From positions 1,485,593 to 1,549,592 of the forward strand of contig NZ_NPMR01000001.1 in NCBI RefSeq assembly GCF_002245215.1: a stretch of DNA of 64,000 nt, given 5' to 3'. Of the stretch, positions 48,529 through 58,075 are shown in pieces. The DNA comes from Microbacterium sp. Yaish 1 (lineage in GTDB: Bacteria; Actinomycetota; Actinomycetes; Actinomycetales; Microbacteriaceae). Below the pieces are notes generated by a model. It saw only the letters and a list, made by a program, of their open reading frames with translations. It was not told where the DNA came from and made no database searches. Each line of letters opens with the position of its first letter. Within the stretch, counting starts at the first letter, position 1. A program made the position numbers and the translations under genes.

Positions 48529-49853
48529 GCGTGCGCCCCTTCGGCCTGATCGGTGACGCCGAAGAAGCCGCGGATGCCGCGCACCGCGTCGAGGAACAGG
48601 TCGACGTCGTCCTCGGTGTTGTACAGCGCCGTCGAGGCGCGGACGGATGCCGTCATCCCGAACTGCCGGTGCAGCGGCGCGGCGCAGTGGTGTCCGACCC
48701 GCACGGCGATGCCCTGGGCGTCGAGGAACTGTCCCGCGTCGTGCGCGTGCACGCCCGCGACGTCGAACGACCACAGGCCCACGCGCTCGGCGCCCGGTGC
48801 GTCGCCGAGCAAGCGGACGCCGGGGATCTCCCGGAGGCCCGCGCCCATGCGCTCGGCGAGGGCGACCTCGTGCGCATGGATGTTCTCGGGGCCGACGTCC
48901 TGCAGGTAGCGCACGGCCGCGGCGAGACCGATCGCGGGACCGACGGCCTGCGTTCCCGCCTCGAACTTCTGCGGAGCCGGAAGGTACTCGGCGTGGTCGA
49001 GCGTGACGGTGGTGATCATCGACCCGCCGGTGAGGAACGGCGGCAGCGCGTCGAGCACCTCGGCCCGGCCGTACAGCCCGCCGATCGCGTAGGGGCCAAG
49101 CATCTTGTGGCCGCTGAACACGGCGAGGTCGACGCCGAGCGCGGGGAGGTCGAGCGGCAGATGCGGGGCCGACTGGCACGCGTCGAGCACGGTCGTGGCT
49201 CCCACCGCCTGCGCGAGCGCGACGATCTCGGCGACCGGGTTGACGATGCCGAGCACGTTCGAGACGTGCGTGAAGGCGACGATCCGGGTGCGTTCGCCGA
49301 CGATGGATGCCGCGGCATCCAGATCGAGCGTGCCGTCGGCCCGCGCCGGGATGTGGCGGAGCACCGCGCCGGTGCGCGCGGCGAGCTCCTGCCACGGGAT
49401 GAGATTGGCGTGGTGCTCGATCGCCGTCGTGACGATCTCATCGCCCGGGGCCAGCGCGTAGGGGGCGGACGCCGGCGCGCCGCGGCCGAGCGTTGCGTTG
49501 CCGATCGCGTAGGCGACGAGGTTGAGGCCCGCTGTCGCGCCGCTCGTCCAGACGAGCTGCTCGGGCTGGGCGCCGACGAAGCCGGCGACGGCGGCGCGGG
49601 CATCCTCGAAGAGATCGGTCGCCTCGGCGGCGAGGGTGTGCGCGCCGCGGTGGACGGCGGAGTTGGCGTGCGTGAGGAAGTCGCGCTCGGCGTCGAGGAC
49701 CGCGGTGGGCTTCTGGCTCGTCGCGGCGGAGTCGAGGTACACGAGCCGGTGCCCGTTGACCTGCTCCGAGAGGATCGGGAAGTCGGCGCGCAACGACACC
49801 GCGTCGAGCGGGCTGACGCGCGGCGAAGCGGCGGGAACGGCGGGAGAGCTCAC
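48525..49853 (-). CDS. sufS: SufS-type cysteine desulfurase
   Basis: A 442-residue PLP enzyme that removes sulfur from cysteine for Fe-S clusters. The PLP-binding Lys is in FSGHKMLGP near residue 248, and the catalytic loop RVGHHCAAPLHRQFG with its Cys is near 385-400. Ahead of the conserved RADFPILSEQVNG there are about 25 extra residues, so a shorter start is possible, but the GTG at 49853 has TAGCCT 6 bp upstream and no Shine-Dalgarno, the pattern of leaderless starts here. Confidence 0.95.
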   Translation of the reverse strand: MSSPAVPAASPRVSPLDAVSLRADFPILSEQVNGHRLVYLDSAATSQKPTAVLDAERDFLTHANSAVHRGAHTLAAEATDLFEDARAAVAGFVGAQPEQLVWTSGATAGLNLVAYAIGNATLGRGAPASAPYALAPGDEIVTTAIEHHANLIPWQELAARTGAVLRHIPARADGTLDLDAAASIVGERTRIVAFTHVSNVLGIVNPVAEIVALAQAVGATTVLDACQSAPHLPLDLPALGVDLAVFSGHKMLGPYAIGGLYGRAEVLDALPPFLTGGSMITTVTLDHAEYLPAPQKFEAGTQAVGPAIGLAAAVRYLQDVGPENIHAHEVALAERMGAGLREIPGVRLLGDAPGAERVGLWSFDVAGVHAHDAGQFLDAQGIAVRVGHHCAAPLHRQFGMTASVRASTALYNTEDDVDLFLDAVRGIRGFFGVTDQAEGAHA

Positions 49854-49920
49854 CCCTCTAGGCTACGCCCGCCCGTCGGGCCGGGCTCGGGCGCGGGTCG
49901 GCGGGCGGCGAGAACGTACC

Positions 49921-49983
49921 GCCGCCACCAGAACGCACCGTGCCGGGTACGCGCTCAGCGAGAGGGTGCGTTCTCGCGGCGGC
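49921..49983. repeat. Repeat family C, copy 2 (inverted repeat after a gene)
   Basis: Arms 49921-49939 and 49965-49983 pair over 19 bp with 2 mismatches. The embedded block ACGCACCGT-N21-AGGGTGCGTTCTCGCG (49933-49978) is identical in its ends and spacing to copy 1 at 5282-5327, whereas the loop is inverted (GAGC-rCGTAC against GTACGCGCTC). It follows the APC transporter gene (minus strand) and is a likely terminator. Confidence 0.8.
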
Positions 49984-50002
49984 CCGGGCGCCGGGCCCCG
50001 GG

Positions 50003-52066
50003 TCAGCGCTCGTCGGGCGAATCGGTGTGTGCCACGAGGCCGTAGGTGGCGGAGGCGCGGCCGGCGCGGTCGTCGCCGGGCATCGGGCGCGAGCGCCGAC
50101 CGTAGACGATCTCCGACGAGTCGAGCAGCCAGGGCACGAGGGTGATCTGCACGCCGTGCACCATCATGAGCTGCTGCGCGATGCGGCGGGCGCGCCGGTT
50201 GTGCAGGAACGTCTCCCACCAGTGCCCGACGATGTACTGCGGCAGGTAGACCGTCACCACCGACGAGCCGTGCTTCTCGCGGTACTTGCGGATGAAGGCG
50301 GCGAGGGGAGCGGCGTACTGGCGGTAGGGCGACTCGATGATGACCAGCGGCACCGGCATCCGGTGCACCTCCCAGTCGGTCTGCACCTCCTGCGCGGATT
50401 CCTTCGACACCGCCACGTGCACGGCGATCGTCTTGTCGTGCTTGGCCGAGAGGGCGTAGTCGACGGCCTTCGCGACGGGCTTCTGCAGGCGGTTCACCAG
50501 GACGAGGGCGACGTCGCCCGTCGAGCCGTAGTGCACGTCGTCGTCCATCGCGATCTCGTGCTCGACGTCGCGGTAGTAGCGGCTGACGCCGACCATGAGG
50601 AACGCCAGGATCGGGATCGCGATGAACACCAGCCAGGCCCCGTGGGTGAACTTCGTCACGGTGACGATGACGAGCACCGCGACGGTGAAGGTCGCGCCGA
50701 TGCCGTTGATGAGCAGCCCCCGGCGGGCCTCCGCGCGGTCGGCGGCGGTGGAGGGATGCAGCAGCCGCAGCTCGCGCCGCCAGTGCTTGACCATGCCGAC
50801 CTGGCCCAGCGAGAACGACACGAACACGCCGATGATGTACAGCTGGATGAGCGTCGTCAGGTCGGCCTGGAACACCACGAGCACCAGGATCGCGGCGAGC
50901 CCCAGGATGATCATGCCGTTGGAGAAGACGAGTCGGTCGCCCCGGGTGTTCAGCGACTTCGGCGCGTACCCGTCGCGGGCGAGCACAGCGCCCAGCAGCG
51001 GGAAGCCGTTGAACGCGGTGTTCGCAGCGAGCAGCAGCACACACGCGGTCGCCGCCTGGATGATGAAGAACGGGATCGACCCCATGCCGAAGGTGGCAGC
51101 CGCGATCTGGGCCATGAGGCTCGGCTGCGGTTGGTTGACGCAGTCGAAGCCGACGAGGGCGCAGGGATCCTCCGCGTAGTGGACGCCGGCGATGAGACCG
51201 AGCGCCGTCAGGCCCGAGAACAGCAGGATGGCGATCGTGCCCATCATGACGAGTGTCTTCTGGGCGTTCGCGATCTTCGGGGCACGGAAGGCCGGCACAC
51301 CGTTCGAGACGGCCTCGACACCGGTCAGGGCCGAGCAGCCGCTCGAGAACGCCCGCAGGATCAGGAGGATGAGCGCGACCTGGCTGAGGCTCTCGGCCTC
51401 CATCGCGAACTGCGCGCTCGAGGCGACGGGGGCGTCGCCGAGCAGCGTGCGGATGAGCCCCGTCGCCACCATGACGCCGACGGAGCCGATGAAGATGTAG
51501 GTCGGCACGGCGAACGCGGACGATGCCTCGCGGACGCCGCGGAGGTTGACGATGATGATGAGGACGACGAACCCGACGGCCAGTTCGACCCGCCAGGGGG
51601 CGAGGCTCGGCAGCGCCGAGATGATGTTGTCGACACCGGATGCCACCGACACGGCCACCGTGAGGATGTAGTCGACCAGCAGTGCGGCCGCGACGACGAC
51701 TCCGGCCTTCTCGCCGAGGTTCGTGCGCGCGACCTCGTAGTCGCCGCCGCCCGACGGATACGCCTTGATGAGCTGCCGGTAGCTGAGCACGACCACGATG
51801 AGCAGGGCCACGACCGCCAGTGCGACCCACGGGCTGAACGCGAGCATCGCCGTGCCGCCGATCGCCAGGATCATCAGCAGTTCCTGGGGTGCGTAGGCGA
51901 CCGACGACAGGGCGTCCGAGGCGAAGATCGGCAGCGCTCGGCGCTTGGGGAGGAGCTGCTCGTCGAGCTTCTCGGAATCGAGCGGATCGCCGATGAGGAT
52001 GCGCTTGGCGATCGGCGTGGAATCCTCGCCGGGCTCGCGACTGTCAGTGGTCACGGCGGGCGACAT
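50003..52066 (-). CDS. APC-superfamily transporter, KimA-like potassium or amino-acid carrier
   Basis: A 687-residue membrane protein with about 12 helices followed by a cytoplasmic domain of about 200 residues (DVALVLVNRLQKPVAKAVDYALSA). The N-terminal blocks LPIFASDALSSVAYAPQE and KAYPSGGGDYEVARTNLGE match KimA-type carriers, which import potassium in Bacillus; amino-acid transport is the alternative. The tail resembles a universal-stress/ligand domain. No ydaO-type riboswitch was recognised ahead of it. Start ATG 52066. Confidence 0.85.
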   Translation of the reverse strand: MSPAVTTDSREPGEDSTPIAKRILIGDPLDSEKLDEQLLPKRRALPIFASDALSSVAYAPQELLMILAIGGTAMLAFSPWVALAVVALLIVVVLSYRQLIKAYPSGGGDYEVARTNLGEKAGVVVAAALLVDYILTVAVSVASGVDNIISALPSLAPWRVELAVGFVVLIIIVNLRGVREASSAFAVPTYIFIGSVGVMVATGLIRTLLGDAPVASSAQFAMEAESLSQVALILLILRAFSSGCSALTGVEAVSNGVPAFRAPKIANAQKTLVMMGTIAILLFSGLTALGLIAGVHYAEDPCALVGFDCVNQPQPSLMAQIAAATFGMGSIPFFIIQAATACVLLLAANTAFNGFPLLGAVLARDGYAPKSLNTRGDRLVFSNGMIILGLAAILVLVVFQADLTTLIQLYIIGVFVSFSLGQVGMVKHWRRELRLLHPSTAADRAEARRGLLINGIGATFTVAVLVIVTVTKFTHGAWLVFIAIPILAFLMVGVSRYYRDVEHEIAMDDDVHYGSTGDVALVLVNRLQKPVAKAVDYALSAKHDKTIAVHVAVSKESAQEVQTDWEVHRMPVPLVIIESPYRQYAAPLAAFIRKYREKHGSSVVTVYLPQYIVGHWWETFLHNRRARRIAQQLMMVHGVQITLVPWLLDSSEIVYGRRSRPMPGDDRAGRASATYGLVAHTDSPDER

Positions 52067-52145
52067 TACGCCTGGCGCGGCATCCTGCGCAATCTCGCCG
52101 CGCCGAGCGTCACCAGAGTGTTGCCGAACCGCGTCTTCCGCTGAC

Positions 52146-52901
52146 CTAGAGCCGCGAGTACGGGGCGTAGTCGATGGCGGTCACGTGCGTCGCGTCGGGG
52201 TCCGAGTCGGCGAAGACGCTGTAGGTGAGGTCCTCGGTCGACCCCGCCTCCGGCCAGCGGCCCGTGCGCTCGATCTCGAAGGAGAACCGCAGCCCGCCGT
52301 CCCGGAACTCCGACTCATCGTCGGGGCCGGCCGCGCGCGCGGCGTCGACGTCCATTCCGATCGCGAGGCCGAACTCAGGAGCGAGCGCGACACCTCCCAC
52401 CTCATTGGCGGTGATCGCCGCGCGGGTCGGGATGCCGTACTCGTTCCGCGGCTTGTCGCCGGGGACCTCCACCATGTCGTAGAGGGTGAAGCCTCGCCAG
52501 TCGTAGATCGTGTAGTCGGGGAAGTGATTGCCGTCTCCGGTCTGGACGCCGAGCTCGGGCTCGGCGCCGAACGCCTCGGTCAGTGCGGCGACGGCAGGCC
52601 CGACCTCATCGCGCCAGCGGAACTCGAGCAGCGCCGATCCATCGTCGGCGAGGATCGTGAAGCCGGTCGCCGCCATGACCACCTCGGCCGCGACGGGAGC
52701 CGCATCCGTCGGCGGGGGTGTCGGCGTGGGCGTCGGGGTCGGCGCCGGTGCCGCGCTGGTCGGTGCAGGGGACGACGGTGCCGCCGCAGGCTCGTCGTCA
52801 CGCTGCGTGAGCAGGAACACGACGACCGCCGCCACGACCAGCAGCACCCCCGCCACGATCGAGAGCACGATGAGGGGCCGCCGCGGTGTCGCTGTGGTCA
52901 T
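52146..52901 (-). CDS. Uncharacterised anchored protein, paralogue of the next gene
   Basis: A 251-residue protein. Residues about 8-32 form a single helix (LIVLSIVAGVLLVVAAVVVF), then a Pro/Thr/Ala-rich linker (residues about 38-65), then an extracytoplasmic domain beginning GFTILADDGSALLEFRW. The domain aligns with that of the adjacent 53070-54035 gene (VAALTEAFGAEP, GFTLYDMVEV, DYTIYDWRGF), indicating tandem duplication. No family was recognised. The start could be 52910 or 52901; 52901 has GGCGAG ahead of it. Confidence 0.72.
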   Translation of the reverse strand: MTTATPRRPLIVLSIVAGVLLVVAAVVVFLLTQRDDEPAAAPSSPAPTSAAPAPTPTPTPTPPPTDAAPVAAEVVMAATGFTILADDGSALLEFRWRDEVGPAVAALTEAFGAEPELGVQTGDGNHFPDYTIYDWRGFTLYDMVEVPGDKPRNEYGIPTRAAITANEVGGVALAPEFGLAIGMDVDAARAAGPDDESEFRDGGLRFSFEIERTGRWPEAGSTEDLTYSVFADSDPDATHVTAIDYAPYSRL

Positions 52902-53069
52902 ACTCGCCATCCTGGCAGGGGAGTCACCGACGGCGGCATCCCGGGGCGGTACACGGATGCAACGAATCGGTTACGACGCGCCGGGTACGGATGCCGCGCC
53001 GCGGCGTGTCGGCGACGATCCCTTGCATCGCGGCGCGGGGCCCCACCCGGGGACCGACCCGCGACCAGG

Positions 53070-54035
53070 TCAGCGGCCGGCGCGGAAGGTGTAGGTGACG
53101 GTGACCTTGCTGCCCTCGACCGTGACGGCTGCTCCGAAGCGGCGCTGCCCGTCCTGGTAGAAGGTGTTGCGGTCCGAGCCGAACACGAACGAGCCGCCCT
53201 GGCCGGAGTCGGGACCGAGCGCCGCGACCTCGTCGGCCGACATGTCGAGCTCGACGCCGAAGTCGTCGGTCACCGGCACGTCGATGTCCGAGTCGTAGGA
53301 GATGAACGTCGGTGCCGGAACCTCGGCTCGCGGACGGTTGCTCTCGCTGAGGTAGACGTCGTAGAGCCGGAAGCCCTCCCACGCGTAGATCTTGTACGCG
53401 TAGTTCTCCGCGTCACCGTTCTGGAAGTCCTCCGTCGGCGCCGCGCCGAAGAGTTCGGTGAGGGCGGCCACGGCCGGGGCCGCGTCATCCGCCCACGCGT
53501 GGGTGAAGACCGTCGAACCGCTCGCGTCGCGGATGGTGAACCCGTCGGCTGTCACCGCGACGCCCGACGTCGCGGCTGCGCTCGGGCTCTCCGACGGCTG
53601 CGGGGTCGCCGACGACTGCGGGATCGACTGCGTCGCCGGAGCCGTCGGCACCGGGTCGGCCGCGGGCTCCTGACGCTGCGACTGCTGCGACAGGTAGATC
53701 GCGAACACCACGACGACCGCGACGACCAGCAGGCCGGCGATGCTGGAGAGGATGACGAGCAGACGACGATCGCCGCCGCCGCCGTCGTCGCTCCGCTCTG
53801 CCGGACGCGGCGCGAGGGGCTCGTCGGGCCAGTCCGCCATGACGGACGGCATCCCCGACCCCTTCTCGCGCTTGGGGCCGGGCTCGCGCGACGCGCGGGG
53901 CTTCTTCGCGCGGGGCTCGCGGGGCCCCCGGGGTTCGCGGGGCTCCCGCGGCGCCTTCTCGCGCTTCGCGCGCTCGGGCTTGGCCGGCGGCTCGTAGGGC
54001 TCGAAATCGGCGAACGGGTCGTTGGGGTCGCTCAT
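53070..54035 (-). CDS. Uncharacterised anchored protein with Arg/Pro/Glu-repeat N-terminus
   Basis: A 321-residue protein. Residues about 20-62 form a low-complexity cytoplasmic region of PREPREPRGPREPR-type repeats, followed by one helix (LLVILSSIAGLLVVAVVVVF, about 90-110), an Ala/Pro/Ser linker and an extracytoplasmic domain (GFTIRDASGSTVFTHAW) homologous to the neighbouring 52146-52901 product. ATG 54035 overlaps the upstream amidohydrolase stop (ATGA), so it is coupled to it. Function unknown; the charged repeats suggest a binding tether. Confidence 0.75.
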   Translation of the reverse strand: MSDPNDPFADFEPYEPPAKPERAKREKAPREPREPRGPREPRAKKPRASREPGPKREKGSGMPSVMADWPDEPLAPRPAERSDDGGGGDRRLLVILSSIAGLLVVAVVVVFAIYLSQQSQRQEPAADPVPTAPATQSIPQSSATPQPSESPSAAATSGVAVTADGFTIRDASGSTVFTHAWADDAAPAVAALTELFGAAPTEDFQNGDAENYAYKIYAWEGFRLYDVYLSESNRPRAEVPAPTFISYDSDIDVPVTDDFGVELDMSADEVAALGPDSGQGGSFVFGSDRNTFYQDGQRRFGAAVTVEGSKVTVTYTFRAGR

Positions 54036-55246
54036 GCGAGGAACTCCTTGGCTGCCACGACGAGGTTCTCGACGCCGCGCTCGATCGTCGGATGCATGAC
54101 CGGCGCGAAGAACGGGGAGTGGTTTGTGGGGATGTCGCGCTCGACGGTGCCCGCCGCGACGGCATCCGCGAACTTCTGCGGGTCGACGCCGCCCCAGAAC
54201 CAGAACACGAGGGGGACGCCGGCCTCGCGCGCGAACCACGAGACGTCCTCGCTTCCGGTGAACATGCCGGGGTCGACGACGCTGCCCTCGCCGAACGCGC
54301 GCTCGAAGGCGGCGGTCAGACGGGCCGTCGCGGTGTGGTCGTTGATCGTCGGCGGCAGGGTGTGATCGGTCGTGATCGTCGGCTCGGTCTCGGCGCCGGA
54401 TGCCGCGGCCTCGGCGCGCACGATCCGCTCGACCTTCGACATGACGCGCTCCCGGGCCGCGTCGTCGGGGTATCGCAGGCTGAGCTCGAGCTTGGCCTCG
54501 GCGGGGATGATGTTGTTCTTCAGGCCGGCGTGGATCGAGCCGACCGTCACGACGGCGACGTCGCGAGGGTCGACCTCACGCGAGACGATCGTCTGCAGCC
54601 GCATGACGGTGGCCGCCGCCATCACGACCGGGTCGATCGTGGAGTGCGGGCGCGAGCCGTGTCCGCCGCGGCCGTGGAGCACGACCGTCAGGCCGTCGGA
54701 TGCCGCCATCTGCGTGCCGGGTCGCACGCCGATGACACCGGCGGGCAGCGGCGTGACGTGCTGGCCCAGCACGATGTCGGGCTTCGGGAAGCGGTCGAGC
54801 ACGCCGTCGGCGATCATCGCCTGCGAGCCCGCGCCGTACTCCTCGGCGGGCTGGAAGACGGCGACGACGGTTCCCGACCACTCGTCGCGCGTCGCGAGGA
54901 GCTGCTCGAGCGCCCCGAGGAGCGCCGTGACGTGCATGTCGTGGCCGCACGCGTGCATGACCGGCACGTCGTTGCCGGCCGGGTCGACGCCGCGCGCCGT
55001 GGAGGCGTAGTCGAGGCCGGTCTGCTCGGGAACGGGCAGGCCGTCCATGTCGGCGCGGAGCCACACGACGGGACCGTCTCCGTTGCGGATCGCGGTCACG
55101 ACACCGGTGCGGCCGATGCCCTCCTCGTACTCGAGACCGAGCTCGCCGAGCCGAGCCGCGATGACAGCGGCCGTCCGCGTCTCCTGGAACGACAGTTCCG
55201 GGTGCCGGTGCAGGTCGGTGTAGAGGGCGTCGAGGTCCAAGGCCAT
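54032..55246 (-). CDS. M20-family amidohydrolase (hippurate-hydrolase type)
   Basis: A 404-residue metal-dependent amidohydrolase. Seen: LHRHPELSFQET at residue 13, RADMDGLPVPEQTGL near 65, HACGHDMHV near 98 with metal-binding Cys and His, FQPAEEYGAGSQAM near 128 with the catalytic Glu pair, and a GGHGSRPHST dimerisation block near 195. It cleaves N-acyl amino acids or similar amides; the exact substrate is unknown. ATG 55246 is preceded by TAGGCT at 6 bp, so it probably has its own leaderless promoter although it follows lacI by 65 bp. Confidence 0.91.
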   Translation of the reverse strand: MALDLDALYTDLHRHPELSFQETRTAAVIAARLGELGLEYEEGIGRTGVVTAIRNGDGPVVWLRADMDGLPVPEQTGLDYASTARGVDPAGNDVPVMHACGHDMHVTALLGALEQLLATRDEWSGTVVAVFQPAEEYGAGSQAMIADGVLDRFPKPDIVLGQHVTPLPAGVIGVRPGTQMAASDGLTVVLHGRGGHGSRPHSTIDPVVMAAATVMRLQTIVSREVDPRDVAVVTVGSIHAGLKNNIIPAEAKLELSLRYPDDAARERVMSKVERIVRAEAAASGAETEPTITTDHTLPPTINDHTATARLTAAFERAFGEGSVVDPGMFTGSEDVSWFAREAGVPLVFWFWGGVDPQKFADAVAAGTVERDIPTNHSPFFAPVMHPTIERGVENLVVAAKEFLA

Positions 55247-55311
55247 GCTTCGAGCCTACGGGAGGGTGCCTGCGCGCCGCCCGGGCGCCGTTGCGGGGCC
55301 CGCGGCGCGAC

Positions 55312-56316
55312 TCAGGCGGGTGGCGCCGTGCTCGACCGCTCCACGAGGGCGAAGTCGAGGTCGGCCGGGGGCTCGGACGCCGCCCCGCGCAGCGCGGCGA
55401 TCATCGCCGAGGCCACACGCTCGCCCTGCCGTCCCGGGAACTGGTCGACCGTCGTGAGGCCGAAGAACCCGCCGAGGTCGTGACCGTCGACCCCGATGAC
55501 CGACACGTCCTCCGGCACGCGCAGCCCGAGCTCGCGCGCCGCCAGCATCGCACCGATCGCCATCTCGTCCGAGGCCGCGAAGATCGCCGTCGGTCGTGCT
55601 TCCGCGTCGCGGAGCAGCCGTGTCGCGGCGTCGTGCCCTCCGGCCATCGTGAAGTCCCCGGCGGCGAACCGGTCATCACGCACCGGCAGGCCGGCCTCGG
55701 CCAGGGCCGCCTCGAAACCGCGGCGACGCTGCGACGGGATGTGGAAGTCGCCCTCGAACTGCGGATGCAGACCGATGTGGGCGATGTCGCGGTGCCCGAG
55801 GCCGAGCAGGTGCTCGGTCGCCGTCCGCGCCACCTCGATCTCGTCGACGGTGAGCGATCGCAGGCCGGGCAGCTGCCCGCCCATGGCGATGACCGGCAGG
55901 CCGAGGTCGCCGAGCTGCGCGATCTCGTCGCGCGCGAGCGCCATCGACACGACGATCACCCCGTCGACCCGCTGACGTCGGAGGGAGGTCGCGAACACCC
56001 GGCGGCGCTCGTCGGCCTCGGCGGTCAGGGCGTACAGCGCGACGTCGTAGCCGTCGCGCTGGAGTGTCGCGGCGATGCCCGTCAGCACGCGCGAGAAGAA
56101 CCAGCGGTCGAGGATCGGCACGAGCACACCGATGTTGCGGGTGCGTCCGGACGCGAGGCTCGATGCCGCCGACGAGACGACGTACCCGAGGTCGGATGCC
56201 GCACGCAGCACGCGCTCGCGCGTCGTGGGCGACACCGGGCCGCGGCCGCTGAGGGTGCGGGAGACGGTCGCCGTCGAGACCTCGGCGCGTCGCGCGACGT
56301 CGTCGATGCCGACCAT
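55312..56316 (-). CDS. LacI-family transcriptional regulator
   Basis: A 334-residue repressor. The helix-turn-helix is residues 3-25 (DDVARRAEVSTATVSRTLSG) and the hinge helix follows with YVVSSAASSLASGRT; a periplasmic-binding-like sugar domain fills the rest (GVLVPILDRWFFSRVLTGI, AIFAASDEMAIGAMLAA). GAGGAGCGGGAG precedes the ATG at 56316. It lies 15 bp downstream of the GH13 gene and probably represses it by binding the TGCAAGCGCTTGCA palindrome ahead of that gene (58062-58075). Confidence 0.92.
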   Translation of the reverse strand: MVGIDDVARRAEVSTATVSRTLSGRGPVSPTTRERVLRAASDLGYVVSSAASSLASGRTRNIGVLVPILDRWFFSRVLTGIAATLQRDGYDVALYALTAEADERRRVFATSLRRQRVDGVIVVSMALARDEIAQLGDLGLPVIAMGGQLPGLRSLTVDEIEVARTATEHLLGLGHRDIAHIGLHPQFEGDFHIPSQRRRGFEAALAEAGLPVRDDRFAAGDFTMAGGHDAATRLLRDAEARPTAIFAASDEMAIGAMLAARELGLRVPEDVSVIGVDGHDLGGFFGLTTVDQFPGRQGERVASAMIAALRGAASEPPADLDFALVERSSTAPPA

Positions 56317-56331
56317 CTCCCGCTCCTCTCG

Positions 56332-58047
56332 TCAGCTCGCGCGGATCCAGACCGCCGCGTCGACGGGCAGCTCGGAGCCGTCTCCGGCGCTCGCGGCGAG
56401 GCCGGCGACGCTCGAGACCAGGATCTCACCGGCGGGCAGTGCGACCGCGCTCGTGCCGGTGTTGGCGACGACGAGCACGTCGCCGTTGCGGAACGCCACG
56501 ACGTCGTCGCCCAGCTGCAGGTCGACCCACTCGAGTGATCCGGCGCCGAGGTCGTGCCGGCGGCGCGCCGCCAGCAGTTCGCGGTACAGCGTCAGCGTCG
56601 AGGTCGGGTCGCCGTCCTGGGCGGATCGGGCCAGCCCCTTCCAGTCCTCCGGCTGCGGCAGCCACGAGGCGCCCGTGGGGCTGAAGCCGTAGCCGGGGGC
56701 GTCGGCCTCCCACGGGATCGGGACGCGGCATCCGTCGCGGCCGTAGCGCTCGCCGTCGGTGCGGAACCAGGTCGGGTCCTGGCGGGCGTCGTCGGGCAGG
56801 TGCACGACCTCGGGCAGCCCGAGCTCCTCGCCCTGGTAGAGGTACGCCGAGCCGGGAAGGGCCAGCATGAGCGTCGTCGCGGCGCGGGCACGGGCGAGGC
56901 CCACGACGGGGTCCGGCTGGCCGGGGGAGTCGGGTCCGAGGCCGTGACCCTGGGGGTTCTCGGCCGTCAGCGCCAGGCGGGAGGCGTGGCGGACGACGTC
57001 GTGGTTCGACAGCACCCAGGTCGCCGGCGCGCCGACGGCGGGGAAGGCGCGCAGCGACTCGGAGATCACCTCGGTGAGATGGTCGGCGTCCCACTCGGTC
57101 TGCAGGTACGGGAAGTTGAACGCCTGGTGCATCTCGTCCTGGCGCACCCACAGGGCGGTCTCGTCGACCGTGGGCAGCCACGCCTCGGCGCACAGGGCCC
57201 GGTCGCCTTCGTACTCGGCGAGGATGCGGTTCCATCGGCGGTAGATGTCGTGCACGCCCTCCTGGCCCCAGTAGGGGACGTCGAGGCTGTCGCCGCCCAT
57301 CGATCCGGCGTCCTCGGCCGGCACGAAGTCGGGCAGGCCGTCGGACTTGACCAGTCCGTGGGCCACGTCGACGCGGAAGCCGTCGACCCCGCGGTCGAGC
57401 CAGAAGCGGAGGATGCGCTCGAACTCGTCGCCCACCTCGGGGTTGGCCCAGTCGAAGTCGGGCTGGGTCGAGTCGAAGAGGTGCAGGTACCACTGGCCCG
57501 GCGTGCCGTCGGGGTTCGTCGTGCGCGTCCAGGCGGGGCCGCCGAACACCGACTCCCAGTTGTTGGGCGCCTCGTCGCCGTTCTCGCCCTTGCCGTCGCG
57601 GAAGATGTAGCGCGCGCGCTCCGGGCTGCCCGGCTCGGCGGCGAGGGCCTTCTGGAACCACGCGTGCTGATCCGACGAGTGGTTGGGGACGAGGTCGACG
57701 ATGACCCGGATGCCGCGGGCGTGCGCCTCCTCGAGCATCGTGTCGAAGTCGGCGAGCGTGCCGAACAGCGGGTCGACGTCGCAGTAGTCGGAGACGTCGT
57801 ACCCGGCATCCTTCTGCGGCGACCGGAAGAAGGGACTCAGCCACACGGCGTCGACGCCGAGGTCGGCGAGGTCGCCCAGGCATGAGGTGATGCCGGCGAG
57901 GTCGCCGATGCCGTCACCCGACGCGTCGGCGAAGGAGCGGGGGTAGATCTGATAGATGACGGCGGTGCGCCACCACTCGGCGCCGGGCCGGGAGATCCCG
58001 ATCGGGGCGAGGGTGGATGCCGCCGTGTCCACGGAGGAGGAGGTCAT
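56332..58047 (-). CDS. GH13 alpha-glucosidase
   Basis: A 571-residue glycoside hydrolase of family 13, oligo-1,6-glucosidase/alpha-glucosidase class. The four conserved regions are present: DLVPNHSSD near residue 117, GFRVDVAHG near 235 with the nucleophile Asp, CAEAWLP near 295 with the acid Glu, and LSNHDVVRH near 350 with the third Asp. It splits alpha-linked oligosaccharides. ATG 58047 has TAGAGT 7 bp upstream and a 14-bp palindrome just beyond it, so LacI-type repression and a leaderless transcript are likely. The protein is cytoplasmic, as no signal peptide is seen. Confidence 0.93.
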   Translation of the reverse strand: MTSSSVDTAASTLAPIGISRPGAEWWRTAVIYQIYPRSFADASGDGIGDLAGITSCLGDLADLGVDAVWLSPFFRSPQKDAGYDVSDYCDVDPLFGTLADFDTMLEEAHARGIRVIVDLVPNHSSDQHAWFQKALAAEPGSPERARYIFRDGKGENGDEAPNNWESVFGGPAWTRTTNPDGTPGQWYLHLFDSTQPDFDWANPEVGDEFERILRFWLDRGVDGFRVDVAHGLVKSDGLPDFVPAEDAGSMGGDSLDVPYWGQEGVHDIYRRWNRILAEYEGDRALCAEAWLPTVDETALWVRQDEMHQAFNFPYLQTEWDADHLTEVISESLRAFPAVGAPATWVLSNHDVVRHASRLALTAENPQGHGLGPDSPGQPDPVVGLARARAATTLMLALPGSAYLYQGEELGLPEVVHLPDDARQDPTWFRTDGERYGRDGCRVPIPWEADAPGYGFSPTGASWLPQPEDWKGLARSAQDGDPTSTLTLYRELLAARRRHDLGAGSLEWVDLQLGDDVVAFRNGDVLVVANTGTSAVALPAGEILVSSVAGLAASAGDGSELPVDAAVWIRAS

Positions 58048-58061
58048 GGCGCTCACTCTAG

Positions 58062-58075
58062 TGCAAGCGCTTGCA
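58062..58075. promoter_or_regulatory. LacI-type operator between GH13 and apt
   Basis: TGCAAGCGCTTGCA is a perfect 14-bp palindrome with the central CG typical of LacI/GalR operators. It begins one base beyond the TAGAGT element of the GH13 gene, so a bound repressor blocks polymerase. It is also 39 bp from the TAGGGT element of apt on the other strand. The lacI gene follows GH13 directly. Confidence 0.82.

Noticed and set aside
52067..52145. A ydaO-type (c-di-AMP) riboswitch ahead of the KimA-like carrier
   Set aside because: The gap is only 79 bp and shows none of the conserved stems or sequence blocks.
52902..53069. GC-rich inverted strings between the two paralogous anchored genes
   Set aside because: GGGGCCCCACCCGGGG-type pairing is short and expected in such GC-rich DNA; not supported as a terminator.
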